Below, piece after piece: positions 9,950 to 18,475 of a stretch of DNA of 64,000 bases. Origin of the DNA: Synechocystis sp. LKSZ1. Lineage in GTDB: Bacteria; Cyanobacteriota; Cyanobacteriia; Cyanobacteriales; Microcystaceae. The stretch covers positions 1,116,001-1,180,000 of the forward strand of contig NZ_AP031572.1 of the NCBI RefSeq assembly GCF_040436315.1, given 5' to 3'. Each line of letters opens with the position of its first letter. Positions within the stretch are counted from its first letter, which is position 1. A program made the position numbers and the translations under genes. The notes under the pieces were generated by a model. The model saw nothing but the letters and a program-made list of their open reading frames with translations. It ran no database searches and was not told the DNA's origin.

Positions 9950-10498
9950 CTAATTAATGAGATTTTTCGGTTTGAGGGGTTGTCCCCACTGACTTAAGGG
10001 TAGGGCATAGCCGCCGGTAACCAAGTAGACCTCATCGGCTAAGGCCCCCACTTGGCGAATCAAGACCCCCAGACGGTCTCGAAATTGCCGGCCCAAAGGG
10101 TAGGCGGGAATTACCCCCCAGCCGGTTTCTTCTGCTACCAAAATAACGGGGGTGGTACATTGGCCTAAAACGCTTAAAAATTCAGTTTGGACGCTTTGCC
10201 ATTCCGCCTCGGACTGGTCTAACTGATTGGCCACCCAGGTTCCCAAGGAATCCACCAGAATACAGGCCGGCTGGTCTAGATCTTGTAAAGCCTGACTAAT
10301 CTGGGTCGGAATGGCCCAGGTTTGCCAGTGGGACGGGCGGCGCTGGCGATGGGCGGCCAAACGGGCCTGCCAATCTGGATCTTGGGGATCTTCCTGAGCC
10401 GTAGCGAGATAGATGACCGGCAAGCTGCTTTCTGTCGCCAATTGTTCAGCCCATTCACTCTTGCCTGAACGGGCTGGCCCTGTCACTAAAGTGATCAC
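9950..10498 (-). CDS. cobU: Adenosylcobinamide kinase / adenosylcobinamide-phosphate guanylyltransferase
   Basis: Bifunctional enzyme of the nucleotide-loop part of cobalamin synthesis: it phosphorylates adenosylcobinamide and then attaches GMP. The N-terminal P-loop GPARSGKSEWAE is the CobU/CobP signature; YLATAQ and the DP.WQARLAAHRQRRP segment, with the region around the guanylylated His, are also present. ILVDSLGTWVANQL supplies the Walker B-like strand, and VAEETGWGVIP and GRQFRDRLG are typical. At 182 aa it has normal length. It lies 3 nt downstream of the DUF1499 gene, probably in one transcript. I saw no cobalamin riboswitch nearby. Confidence 0.93.
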   Translation of the reverse strand: MITLVTGPARSGKSEWAEQLATESSLPVIYLATAQEDPQDPDWQARLAAHRQRRPSHWQTWAIPTQISQALQDLDQPACILVDSLGTWVANQLDQSEAEWQSVQTEFLSVLGQCTTPVILVAEETGWGVIPAYPLGRQFRDRLGVLIRQVGALADEVYLVTGGYALPLSQWGQPLKPKNLIN

Positions 10499-10501
10499 GG
10501 T

Positions 10502-11014
10502 CTAAACCCCAAGATCCTGCAAAGCTAAGCGAATTTGCTCTAGGCGACGACGATTAACCCCTAGATCAGATTCCCCTAGACGGGCACTGGAACGGACTTG
10601 AATCACCCCTGAATCAGCAGGAAAGTAAAACTCTAGGTCGTCCACAAATCCCAATAATCGGCTCTGGGATTCGGCTCGGATATAGTTCTCTTGCTGTTCA
10701 ATAATCTTCGTCCGAGGGACAACCCCCAGTACGCGAATTAAGGCCTGATAGGCTTCATGGGAAGAACCCTGGTAGGCCAGGGGGGCAATGGTGTGGGTAG
10801 AATCCGTCGCCTGGCTAGAAACACAGTTGGGGGTCTGGGGACAAGGGGCCAGGTGGCTATCCTGTATCCCTAAAGTGGGGGGAGACCCAGCAAAGAGTTT
10901 AGCCGTACCAGGCAAAGCCGCCACCGGGGAGTTCGTATCGAAGGCCAGGACATTGCCCAGAAAGAGCCCCCAGCCTAGGACGACAACAAGCGTGATAGAA
11001 ACCAAAGAAGTCAT
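10502..11014 (-). CDS. DUF1499 family protein
   Basis: A 170-aa protein with a hydrophobic N-terminal segment (about residues 5-25) that is a signal peptide or membrane anchor. The family hallmark CPQTPNCVSSQA lies near residue 58, and the C-terminal half has the conserved pattern IIEQQENYIRAE..SRLLGFVDDLEFYF followed by VIQVRSSARLGESDLGVNRRRLE. DUF1499 proteins are widespread in cyanobacteria and plants and their biochemical role is not established. It immediately precedes cobU, but the link may only be positional. Confidence 0.88.
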   Translation of the reverse strand: MTSLVSITLVVVLGWGLFLGNVLAFDTNSPVAALPGTAKLFAGSPPTLGIQDSHLAPCPQTPNCVSSQATDSTHTIAPLAYQGSSHEAYQALIRVLGVVPRTKIIEQQENYIRAESQSRLLGFVDDLEFYFPADSGVIQVRSSARLGESDLGVNRRRLEQIRLALQDLGV

Positions 11015-11415
11015 AGCATCTTAAAATTAAGGCGAATCAAAGGACAAAAGCCTCCATAGCTTAGTTTGAGGGATACCAGGCTGCCAAGGTAGTCGACCGA
11101 GGGAGGCACCAATGGTCAGCTCCAAGAAACCATCAACTAACCTAGGCCAAGGCCAGGAGAAAGTGTTAGGGGAAGCACAAAATGAACTCCATAATTGTTT
11201 TAGCGTAGAAGCAGTCTAGCAAGTCAAATTACCGTCAAAGCTAAGCGGTGGCTCCCTCCTTGATGGTCATCTGTACTTAGAAATTTTGTTTCCTATCTTA
11301 AATTCTGACTTACCCAAGTCCACCATCGTCTAGGCTGAGAACCATGATCCAAGTTTAATGTATTAACCCAAGGTCTCTTTCCGCCTGACCCGTTGCCCCC
11401 GCTAATCTATTTTTT
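11015..11415. other. 401-nt divergent intergenic region with a long-range inverted repeat
   Basis: This gap separates the divergent DUF1499 and GGDEF/EAL genes. It has no plausible ORF. Positions 11099-11110 (GAGGGAGGCACC) and 11247-11258 (GGTGGCTCCCTC) are inverted copies that could pair over 12 positions with one mismatch, closing a 136-nt loop. Each arm is also followed within a few bases by ATGGTCA. This could be a structured small RNA or a leader element, but I found no clear promoter or T-run terminator around it. Confidence 0.4.
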
Positions 11416-14400
11416 ATGATGATAGACCCTAATCTAGAAGTTCAATTTTTTACGAAAGAAGATGGTGCTTCTGGAGAAATTTCTGTAACTCATCTCTACC
11501 CGATAATTGATAATCAGGGCCAGGATAAAGAACAACTGGAACTCCTAGAAAAGCTAACCCAAATTATCAGCCGCTCCAACGATTTTAATCAAGCCTTAAC
11601 CGTTGTTTTAAAGCTCTTTTGCCAAAAAACAGGCTGGAATTTTGGAGAGGCCTGGCTTCCTAATCGTACTGAAGAATTTTTAGAGTATAGCCCAGCGTGG
11701 TTTTGTTACCATGATCAGGCTGACGTTGAAGCATCTCTGACCCAGTTTAGAAACGACAGTGAGCACTATACCTTCAAGCCCTTTGAGGGGCTTCCTGGTA
11801 AGGTTTGGCTACAACGGGAGGCAATTTGGGTCAGCGACGTGTCCCAAGATGCTAGCTTTTTACGTCATCATCTAGCCAGCCATTATGGTCTAAAATCCGC
11901 CGTTGGTGTTCCCATCCTCTGTCAGACTCAAGTGGTTGCTGTTCTCATCTTTTTTATGTGTCAATCTCGTCCTCGAGATGCCCAACTGATCAAGCTAATT
12001 TCCGCTGTATCAACCCAATTAGGAGATTTATTTCGGCGCAAGCAAATTGAAACTTCTTTGCTAGAAAGTCAACAACAACTCAATGGCCTAATTAATTCGA
12101 TTCCAGGCACTTTTTTTCGGACTAGTAACCAGCCTAATTTTCCACTCATTTATGTTAGTGATGGCTTCCAACGTCTGACGGGCTATCGTCGAGAGGAATT
12201 ACTTGTTCAGGATGCTATTGATTTCGCTCGATTGATGACTCCTGAAGATCGAAAAATGGTGTTGAATATACTAAATAATAGTATTGTTAATCAAGCGCCT
12301 TACATTGTAGAGTATCCTATCCAAACCAAGCAGAAAGAGGAAAAGTGGGTTTTAGAAAAAGGCCAGGGATTTTATAACCAAGAAGGTCAGTTTCTTGGGG
12401 TTATTGGCTATATTTCAGATATTAGTGAACGAAAGCAAATGGAAGAGGCTCTACGTTCTTCAGAAGCGGAATTAAGGGGTTTATTTGCTGGTATCAAAGA
12501 TGTTATTTTAGTCCTCAATCGAGAAGGACGCTATTTGAAAATTGCACCAACCAATTGCAATCTACTTTATCAACCTGTTGATACCTTACTAGACCAGAAA
12601 ATTAATGATATTTTTCCAGCGGAGCAAGCAACTCTTTTTTTACAGGCCATTCATCAGTCCCTGGATAACCAAAAAACAGTAAACCTAGAGTATAGTTTGG
12701 AAATCCAAGGTCAAATTCTCTGGTTTGATGCTTACATCTCGCCTACGGGCATCGATACTGTTATCTGGGTCGCCCGAGATATGACCCACCGGAAGTTAGC
12801 AGAGCAGGAGATTCGGGCAGCCGAAACAAAATATCGAAATATTTATGAAAATTCTCTCTGTGGAATTTTTCAGAGTACCCTTGAGGGCCAATATCTGAGC
12901 GCGAATCCAGCTCTCGCTAAAATTTATGGCTATGAATCTCCCGAAAAACTATTAGAATCTCTCACGGATATTAGTCACCAACTTTATGTTAATCCCCAAC
13001 GTCGCCAGGAGTTTATTCAATATCTTCAAGCTCATGAAATTATCACGGACTTTGTTTCTCCGGTTTATCACCGCAGTGGTAAAGTTATCTGGATTTCTGA
13101 GAATGCGCGGGTAGTGAAGGATACTCAGGGCCAACTACTTTACTATGAAGGGATGGTTGAAGATGTTACCTATCGTTTGGAGACGGAGCAGGAACTGCAT
13201 AATCGGGCCTATTTCGATCCGCTTACGGAGTTACCCAATCGTATTCTCTTTACTAACCGACTTAACGAGGCCTTAATTCGTTTTCAGCAAAATCCCCAAC
13301 GGTATCACTTTGCAGTTCTATTTTTAGACCTAGACCGCTTCAAGGTTATCAATGACAGTTTAGGCCATTGGGCCGGTGATCAGTTACTCATTAAAATTGC
13401 ACGCAAGCTCGAACATTGCATTCGTCCCAAAGATATCGTTGCTCGTATTGGTGGAGATGAGTTTATTATTTTATTAGAGCACCTTGATCACTTGAGTCAA
13501 GCTATTAAAATTGCTGAGCGTATCAAAAACGAATTAAAGATCCCTTTTACTATTGAAGGAAATGCCGTTTTTACTGGCGTGAGTATTGGCATTATTTGCA
13601 GTGAACAATATTATGAATTACTGAGTCAAACACGAGAGTCTTTAACAACGGAAATAATTCTACGTGATGCGGATATTGCTATGTATCAAGCTAAGGCTCA
13701 AGGTAAGGGAAATTACCAAATTTTTAGCTCAGAAATGCGTCAAAAAGCCCTGGCACTGATGGATTTAGAAACAAGTCTGCGTCAGGCCCTAGAAGCCCAA
13801 GAATTTCAAATTCATTATCAACCGATTCTTTCCCTAACCACAGGAGATATTCTTGGCTTCGAGTCTCTTCTCCGCTGGCAACATCCCCAGCAAGGCCTGA
13901 TTTTTCCTGATAAATTTATTAGCTTGCTAGAGGATACTGGCATGATTATCCCTCTAGGAAGTTGGATCCTGCGGGAATCCTGTCGTCAGCTCAAAACCTG
14001 GCAAAGTCGCTATCCCCATTGCAAGCTCACCATTAATGTGAATCTATCCCTCAAACAATTGGCCCAACCCTCTTTTCTAGAGGAAATTGATCAAATTCTA
14101 GTAGAAACAGGCCTACATGCTCAGTATTTAAAGTTAGAAATTACGGAGAGTCATTATATTAACGATGAAGGTCATATTGTTAAAACCCTAGAAGCCTTGA
14201 GGAACCGTAATATCCAGCTGTGTATTGATGACTTTGGTACGGGCTATTCCAGCTTAAATTATTTACATCAACTACCTATTAACGTTGTCAAAATTGACCG
14301 CTCTTTTGTAAAAGAATTGGAATCCGAATCTGCTATTGCTAAAATTACGAAAACTATTTTCAGCCTAACCCAGTCCCTAGGCCTTGATGCCGTGGCGGAG

Positions 14401-14619
14401 GGGATTGAAACCCCTGCACAGTTGGAAAAACTACGGTTGATGGGTTGTCAATTCGGCCAGGGCTATCTGTTCTCTCGGCCCCTGTCGGCAGTGCAGATCG
14501 ATCAACTCCTGCTCTCCACTTTTCAGCCATCTTTTTGTCCAGGCGCTCCTTGGGATGCTATCCTCGCCTATCGTGATGCGGATTGTTGTCTGGAGTCCCT
14601 AGCCGTTTATCATCCGTAA
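11416..14619 (+). CDS. GAF-PAS-PAS-PAS-GGDEF-EAL c-di-GMP turnover protein
   Basis: A 1067-aa soluble signalling protein. Sensor part: a GAF domain at about 35-215, then three PAS regions (about 218-340, 345-465, 468-590). The diguanylate cyclase domain (about 595-757) has GGDEF at 679-683 and an RxxD inhibitory site (RPKD, 670-673) at the canonical 5-residue spacing. The EAL domain (about 775-1025) reads ESLLRW (816-821), with NVNLSL, EITES, IDDFGTGYSSL, VKIDRSF and AEGIET all present. Both catalytic sites look intact, so it may make and degrade c-di-GMP under control of its sensors. No membrane segment. ATG ATG at the start leaves a one-codon ambiguity. Confidence 0.93.
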   Translation: MMIDPNLEVQFFTKEDGASGEISVTHLYPIIDNQGQDKEQLELLEKLTQIISRSNDFNQALTVVLKLFCQKTGWNFGEAWLPNRTEEFLEYSPAWFCYHDQADVEASLTQFRNDSEHYTFKPFEGLPGKVWLQREAIWVSDVSQDASFLRHHLASHYGLKSAVGVPILCQTQVVAVLIFFMCQSRPRDAQLIKLISAVSTQLGDLFRRKQIETSLLESQQQLNGLINSIPGTFFRTSNQPNFPLIYVSDGFQRLTGYRREELLVQDAIDFARLMTPEDRKMVLNILNNSIVNQAPYIVEYPIQTKQKEEKWVLEKGQGFYNQEGQFLGVIGYISDISERKQMEEALRSSEAELRGLFAGIKDVILVLNREGRYLKIAPTNCNLLYQPVDTLLDQKINDIFPAEQATLFLQAIHQSLDNQKTVNLEYSLEIQGQILWFDAYISPTGIDTVIWVARDMTHRKLAEQEIRAAETKYRNIYENSLCGIFQSTLEGQYLSANPALAKIYGYESPEKLLESLTDISHQLYVNPQRRQEFIQYLQAHEIITDFVSPVYHRSGKVIWISENARVVKDTQGQLLYYEGMVEDVTYRLETEQELHNRAYFDPLTELPNRILFTNRLNEALIRFQQNPQRYHFAVLFLDLDRFKVINDSLGHWAGDQLLIKIARKLEHCIRPKDIVARIGGDEFIILLEHLDHLSQAIKIAERIKNELKIPFTIEGNAVFTGVSIGIICSEQYYELLSQTRESLTTEIILRDADIAMYQAKAQGKGNYQIFSSEMRQKALALMDLETSLRQALEAQEFQIHYQPILSLTTGDILGFESLLRWQHPQQGLIFPDKFISLLEDTGMIIPLGSWILRESCRQLKTWQSRYPHCKLTINVNLSLKQLAQPSFLEEIDQILVETGLHAQYLKLEITESHYINDEGHIVKTLEALRNRNIQLCIDDFGTGYSSLNYLHQLPINVVKIDRSFVKELESESAIAKITKTIFSLTQSLGLDAVAEGIETPAQLEKLRLMGCQFGQGYLFSRPLSAVQIDQLLLSTFQPSFCPGAPWDAILAYRDADCCLESLAVYHP

Positions 14620-14721
14620 CTCTAAGCCTGTTTGGTGTTAAAGTAGGTTGGAAAAACCCCCTCTAGTCTTTCCTATTTTGGAAGAAAATGAGTGTGATCT
14701 CCACTCAACGGGGATAATTTT

Positions 14722-14764
14722 GAGGGGTAACTTGACCCTCTATCAACACGTTTTTTGTTTTTTT
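14722..14764 (+). terminator. Possible terminator after the GGDEF/EAL gene
   Basis: GAGGG and CCCTC form a short 5-bp hairpin (14722-14740), and ten bases later a T-rich tract (TTTTTTGTTTTTTTT) begins. The hairpin is too far from the T run for a textbook intrinsic terminator, so this is tentative. Confidence 0.3.
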
Positions 14765-14795
14765 TGATTTGCCTGATTAGTAATTATATAGCGCT

Positions 14796-16175
14796 ATGAT
14801 ATCCGAGGCTCTATTAGAAAATTACATTACTATTATTGCTCAAAAAACGGGCATTAAAATTCGAGATCAAGACCAAGAACTATTAAAACAAAAACTAAAT
14901 TACCGTTGTAAAGCCTTGGGCTTAAATGCCTCTGCCTATTATGATTTGCTTACCAGCTCGACTACCAATAAAACCCAACAGGAATGGCAGGCCCTAGCGG
15001 CTCTAATTACCACGGGAGAAAGCTACTTTTTTCGAGACCAGGGCCAACTCCAGGTCTTACGAGAAAACATTCTACCTGCCATTATTGAACACCAAAAAGC
15101 TAGTTCAAAAATCACAATTCTGAGTGCGGGCTGTTCCACTGGTGAGGAAGTATATACGCTAGCGATTTTACTCCGGGAATTATTACCCGATCCTGCCCGC
15201 TGGTCTATCCAGTTAATTGGTGTGGATATTAATCCCCAGGCTATCGAAAAAGCCCAACAGGGCCAGTATAGTGAGTGGTCTTTTCGAGGAGTTAGTCCTC
15301 AATTAAAAGCACAATATTTTGACCGTAACCAGGAGGGATGGCAGGTGATCGAGCCGATCAGGGCCATGGCCAATTTTTATTGCCATAACCTACTCCAGGG
15401 CCCTTTACCCAGCCTACTTCCCCAATCGGTTAATTTAATTCTCTGTCGCAATGTGTTTATTTACTTCGATGTCCCGAGCATTGCCGTGGTTCTAGAGCAG
15501 TTTGTGTCCCTGCTTCAACCAGGCGGGTATCTCGTCACCGGCCATACGGAATTACAGGAGCAACGCCTGGACTCCCTCACCGTGTTAAGTTTTGCGGAGT
15601 CCATTGTCTATCAACGGCCCTATCCCCTACCTGTGGCTCCTCCTATCCCGCTATTATCCCCAGCCCCGATCTCAGAACCCCTGAACTTCTGGGAGCTCGC
15701 CCAGGGGGCCTTTCGACGCGGGCAATATCCGGAAGCGATTACTCTGCTCCAGCAGTGGCTGGCCCTCAATCCCGTTGATGGAGCGGCTTTACACCTCATG
15801 GCCCAAGCCTACGCCAATCAAGGTCATTACGAGCGAGCGAACCAAACGTGCCAGCAAATCCTACGGCTGGATTCTAACTCCATTCCTGCCCTTAGCCTTT
15901 TGGCCCAGATCGTCGAGGCCCAGGGAGACATGCCCCAGGCCAAGGACTACCTACGCCGCATTTTATTTTTGGCTCCCCATGAGATTCCAGCCTACCTCGA
16001 ATTGTTGGAACTGCACCGCCGTGATGGCGAGCAAGAACAAGCCCAGCGTTTACTAACGACCGTTAAGCCGTTGGTGATGGCCCTGCCGGCAACCCAAATG
16101 ATCCCCTACGGTAACGGTATCCTTGCCACGGCGCTGTTGAAACACCTGCAATTTCTCGAAACTTCCCTATACTGA
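14796..16175 (+). CDS. CheR-type protein-glutamate methyltransferase with C-terminal TPR repeats
   Basis: Transfers a methyl group from S-adenosylmethionine to glutamates of chemoreceptor-like proteins. The N-terminal CheR helical region (about 1-75) ends in ITTGESYFFRD; the SAM-binding motif SAGCSTGEEVYTLA follows at about 110-122, then VDINPQAIEKA and NLILCRNVFIYFD. After residue about 280 a Pro-rich linker leads to three or so tetratricopeptide repeats (FRRGQYPEAITLL, AYANQGHYERANQ, IVEAQGDMPQAKDYL). CheR-TPR proteins occur in pilus-chemotaxis-like and other signalling systems; no che operon is present here. It follows the c-di-GMP gene and lies just upstream of ispF. Confidence 0.92.
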   Translation: MISEALLENYITIIAQKTGIKIRDQDQELLKQKLNYRCKALGLNASAYYDLLTSSTTNKTQQEWQALAALITTGESYFFRDQGQLQVLRENILPAIIEHQKASSKITILSAGCSTGEEVYTLAILLRELLPDPARWSIQLIGVDINPQAIEKAQQGQYSEWSFRGVSPQLKAQYFDRNQEGWQVIEPIRAMANFYCHNLLQGPLPSLLPQSVNLILCRNVFIYFDVPSIAVVLEQFVSLLQPGGYLVTGHTELQEQRLDSLTVLSFAESIVYQRPYPLPVAPPIPLLSPAPISEPLNFWELAQGAFRRGQYPEAITLLQQWLALNPVDGAALHLMAQAYANQGHYERANQTCQQILRLDSNSIPALSLLAQIVEAQGDMPQAKDYLRRILFLAPHEIPAYLELLELHRRDGEQEQAQRLLTTVKPLVMALPATQMIPYGNGILATALLKHLQFLETSLY

Positions 16176-16223
16176 TTAATCGCATGCCGGTCTCTTCGGC
16201 CCTCTTTGATTCCCTTCAACCTT

Positions 16224-16706
16224 ATGACGCAACTTCGTATTGGTAACGGCTACGATATTCATCGCCTGGTTCCCGGTCGAGATTTAATCCTGGGAGGGGT
16301 CAAGATTCCCCATTCCCTCGGCCTGCTGGGCCATAGCGATGCCGATGTTTTAACCCACGCCCTGATGGATGCCCTGCTGGGGGCCCTGAGCCTAGGGGAC
16401 ATTGGTCATTACTTTCCCCCCAGCGATCCCCAGTGGGCCGGGGCCGATAGCCTCAAACTGCTAGAGCAAGTCTACTCATTGGTGCAGGAACGGGGCTGGC
16501 GCATTGGAAATGTGGATTCGGTGATCGTGGCAGAACAGCCCAAACTCAAACCCCACCTTGCGGCCATGAAAGCCAAGTTAGCTGGAGTACTGGGCCTGGA
16601 GCCGGACTGTATTGGCATTAAGGCCACCACGAACGAAAAATTAGGCCCTACCGGCCGGGAAGAGGGCATCGCCGCCTATACTGTTGCGCTTCTTTTAAAG
16701 GATTGA
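16224..16706 (+). CDS. ispF: 2-C-methyl-D-erythritol 2,4-cyclodiphosphate synthase
   Basis: Fifth step of the MEP isoprenoid pathway, cyclising CDP-ME-2-phosphate with release of CMP. The metal-binding DIHR motif (GNGYDIHRL) sits at the N-terminus, [19 protein letters not shown] supplies the other ligand His, and [19 protein letters not shown] is the C-terminal signature. Starting at ATG 16224 gives 160 aa, the normal length; an in-frame TTG 18 nt upstream is less likely. It probably supplies precursors for carotenoids, phytol and quinones. It begins 48 nt after the CheR-like gene. Confidence 0.97.
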   Translation: MTQLRIGNGYDIHRLVPGRDLILGGVKIPHSLGLLGHSDADVLTHALMDALLGALSLGDIGHYFPPSDPQWAGADSLKLLEQVYSLVQERGWRIGNVDSVIVAEQPKLKPHLAAMKAKLAGVLGLEPDCIGIKATTNEKLGPTGREEGIAAYTVALLLKD

Positions 16707-17071
16707 TAGGCCTGCGACCTTATCGACCCCCCCAAAAAACCGTGATTATTTCACAATGTCAAGAAAACAACATAAATTCTAGCGAGCCTGGCCCTGGGAC
16801 TCAATATTGAATCAAAATGTCATGAAAATTTAACACAAAGATCCCCGTAAACCCTGTAATTCGTCAAAAGCCTTGATTTATCAGGCTGATCCCCTTGACG
16901 TTTCTGGGGGGGATTCTGTTACATAAAGTTAAGCAAATGATCCCAGCAATGGTGATCGCCCACCTGCCCAACCCCAACCTGTTTATCGGACGAATATTGG
17001 GTTCTTAGTCCCTCGGCTAGGGTCATTCGTCCTCAGCTCGATTGGGATCTAAACGATTGGAGAGCTATCCC
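16707..17071. other. 365-nt intergenic region between ispF and the DUF4912 gene
   Basis: No ORF of interest. The stretch at about 16869-16887 can form a short hairpin (AGCCT...AGGCT with a bulge), and ATCCCC/GGGGAT flank TTGACG at 16895-16900. TTGACG followed 19 nt later by TACATA (16920-16925) is a possible sigma-70-type promoter for the DUF4912 gene, though the spacing is longer than ideal. Nothing else stands out. Confidence 0.3.
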
Positions 17072-18334
17072 ATGGCACAGGAACAACCCCCTTTAGAAGA
17101 GATGACACTGCGCCAACTCCGGAGAGTCGCGAGTGAATACAACATCTCCCGCTACAGCCGGATGCGGAAGTCTCAACTTCTGGCGGCCGTTGAACAAGCA
17201 ATTCAAGACACCCTTTCTATCAATACTCCTTTAAAATCTATCAATCCAAACCCAGCCCAGGAGGAACAAATCGTGGAAGCATCAAAATTTGAACTTGGCC
17301 AAGACGATAAAATTGGCGGCCCCTTTACGGCTGTTGATGAAAACCTTGGTGATTTTCCCGGTGGTTACGGTGAAAGTCGTATTGTCCTCATGCCCCGTGA
17401 CCCCCAGTGGGCCTATACCTATTGGGATGTCCCCAACGAACAAAAAGAAGCCCTCCGTCGCCAAGGGGGCCAACAGCTGGCCCTGCGTCTCTACGATGTG
17501 ACGGATCTCGACCTTACCTATCAAAGTCCCCACAGTGTCCAGGAATACCTCTGCGATGAACTGGCTCGGGAATGGTATTTGCCGATCCCCGTCAGTGACC
17601 GGGATTATACTGTCGATATTGGTTACCGCACCTTTGATGGCCGCTGGTTGACCCTGGCCCGCTCGGCCCCGATTCGCATTCCTCCCGTCTATCCCTCCGA
17701 TTGGGTAGAAGACGTTTTCGTTACCGTTAATTGGGATGAAGACCTGCGCGGCAAAACCGTTTATCAATTGGTTCCCCCCAGCAAGCGGTCTGTGGGTACA
17801 CCTAACGCTATCTACGACCAAGTCTTTGAAATGGCTCAGGGGGCCGAAGCCCAGCGTATGGCCGGTTCTTTATTCGGTTCGATGCAGCATGTTCCCGCTT
17901 CCATGGCCCCGCAACAATCTCTCAGTTCCTACGTCTTCCCCTCTGGCATGGGCCTGTGGGCAGTGCCCAATGTTTCTGGCCTGAATATGTCTGGCATTGG
18001 CATGGGTCTAGGTCTCTCCAGTGCCGAGTTCATGGCCTCGGAGGCCCCGGTACGGCCCCGTCAATTCTGGCTGGTGGCGGATGCAGAACTGATTGTTTAC
18101 GGTGCAACGGAACCCGATGCCACGGTTACTATTGGCGGCCAACCGATCAAGCTCAACGCGGATGGCACCTTCCGTTTCCAAATGTCCTTCCAGGATGGCC
18201 TGATCGACTATCCCATCATGGCGGTGGCGGCGGATGGAGAACAAACCCGTTCTATCCACATGAAGTTTGAGCGTGAAACCCCTTCCCGTAACACCAATAC
18301 CAAGGAAGATGCGGTGCTCGAATGGCTGGCCTAG
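17072..18334 (+). CDS. DUF4912 protein with N-terminal Rho-N/SAP-like domain
   Basis: A 420-aa cytosolic protein. Residues about 8-45 (MTLRQLRRVASEYNI, RMRKSQLLAAVEQ) resemble the Rho-N/SAP helix-extended-loop-helix that often binds nucleic acid. The following domain begins with VLMPRDPQWAYTYWDVP, the hallmark of DUF4912, and continues with LYDVTDLD and YTVDIGY. A Ser/Met/Gly-rich linker precedes a C-terminal beta-rich segment containing LIVYGATEPDATVTIGG and FRFQMSFQDG, like a small Ig-type module. The ATG at 17072 has GGAGAG at a good distance; a TTG 30 nt upstream is rejected. Function is unknown. A strong terminator follows. Confidence 0.85.
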   Translation: MAQEQPPLEEMTLRQLRRVASEYNISRYSRMRKSQLLAAVEQAIQDTLSINTPLKSINPNPAQEEQIVEASKFELGQDDKIGGPFTAVDENLGDFPGGYGESRIVLMPRDPQWAYTYWDVPNEQKEALRRQGGQQLALRLYDVTDLDLTYQSPHSVQEYLCDELAREWYLPIPVSDRDYTVDIGYRTFDGRWLTLARSAPIRIPPVYPSDWVEDVFVTVNWDEDLRGKTVYQLVPPSKRSVGTPNAIYDQVFEMAQGAEAQRMAGSLFGSMQHVPASMAPQQSLSSYVFPSGMGLWAVPNVSGLNMSGIGMGLGLSSAEFMASEAPVRPRQFWLVADAELIVYGATEPDATVTIGGQPIKLNADGTFRFQMSFQDGLIDYPIMAVAADGEQTRSIHMKFERETPSRNTNTKEDAVLEWLA

Positions 18335-18405
18335 TTGCCAACCGAGGTTAGGGAGCAGAATCTAGCCACACTGTTCTCTAATCTTCACAAGTGTCAACCC
18401 AGTTT

Positions 18406-18436
18406 CCTCTGGCCATAGGGCCAGGGGATTTTTTCT
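18406..18436 (+). terminator. Rho-independent terminator after the DUF4912 gene
   Basis: CCTCTGGCC (18406-18414) pairs with GGCCAGGGG (18419-18427) over 9 bp, with one T-G wobble, around the 4-nt loop ATAG. ATTTTTTCT follows directly. This is a textbook intrinsic terminator, and the clearest one in the window. Confidence 0.85.
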
Positions 18437-18475
18437 ATATCCTAGAGAGGCTAAGCTTCTGAAAAACTAAGCCCC

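Noticed and set aside
9842-11415. Cobalamin riboswitch near cobU
   Set aside because: No B12-box-like conserved sequence (GCCACTG) seen in the leader regions.
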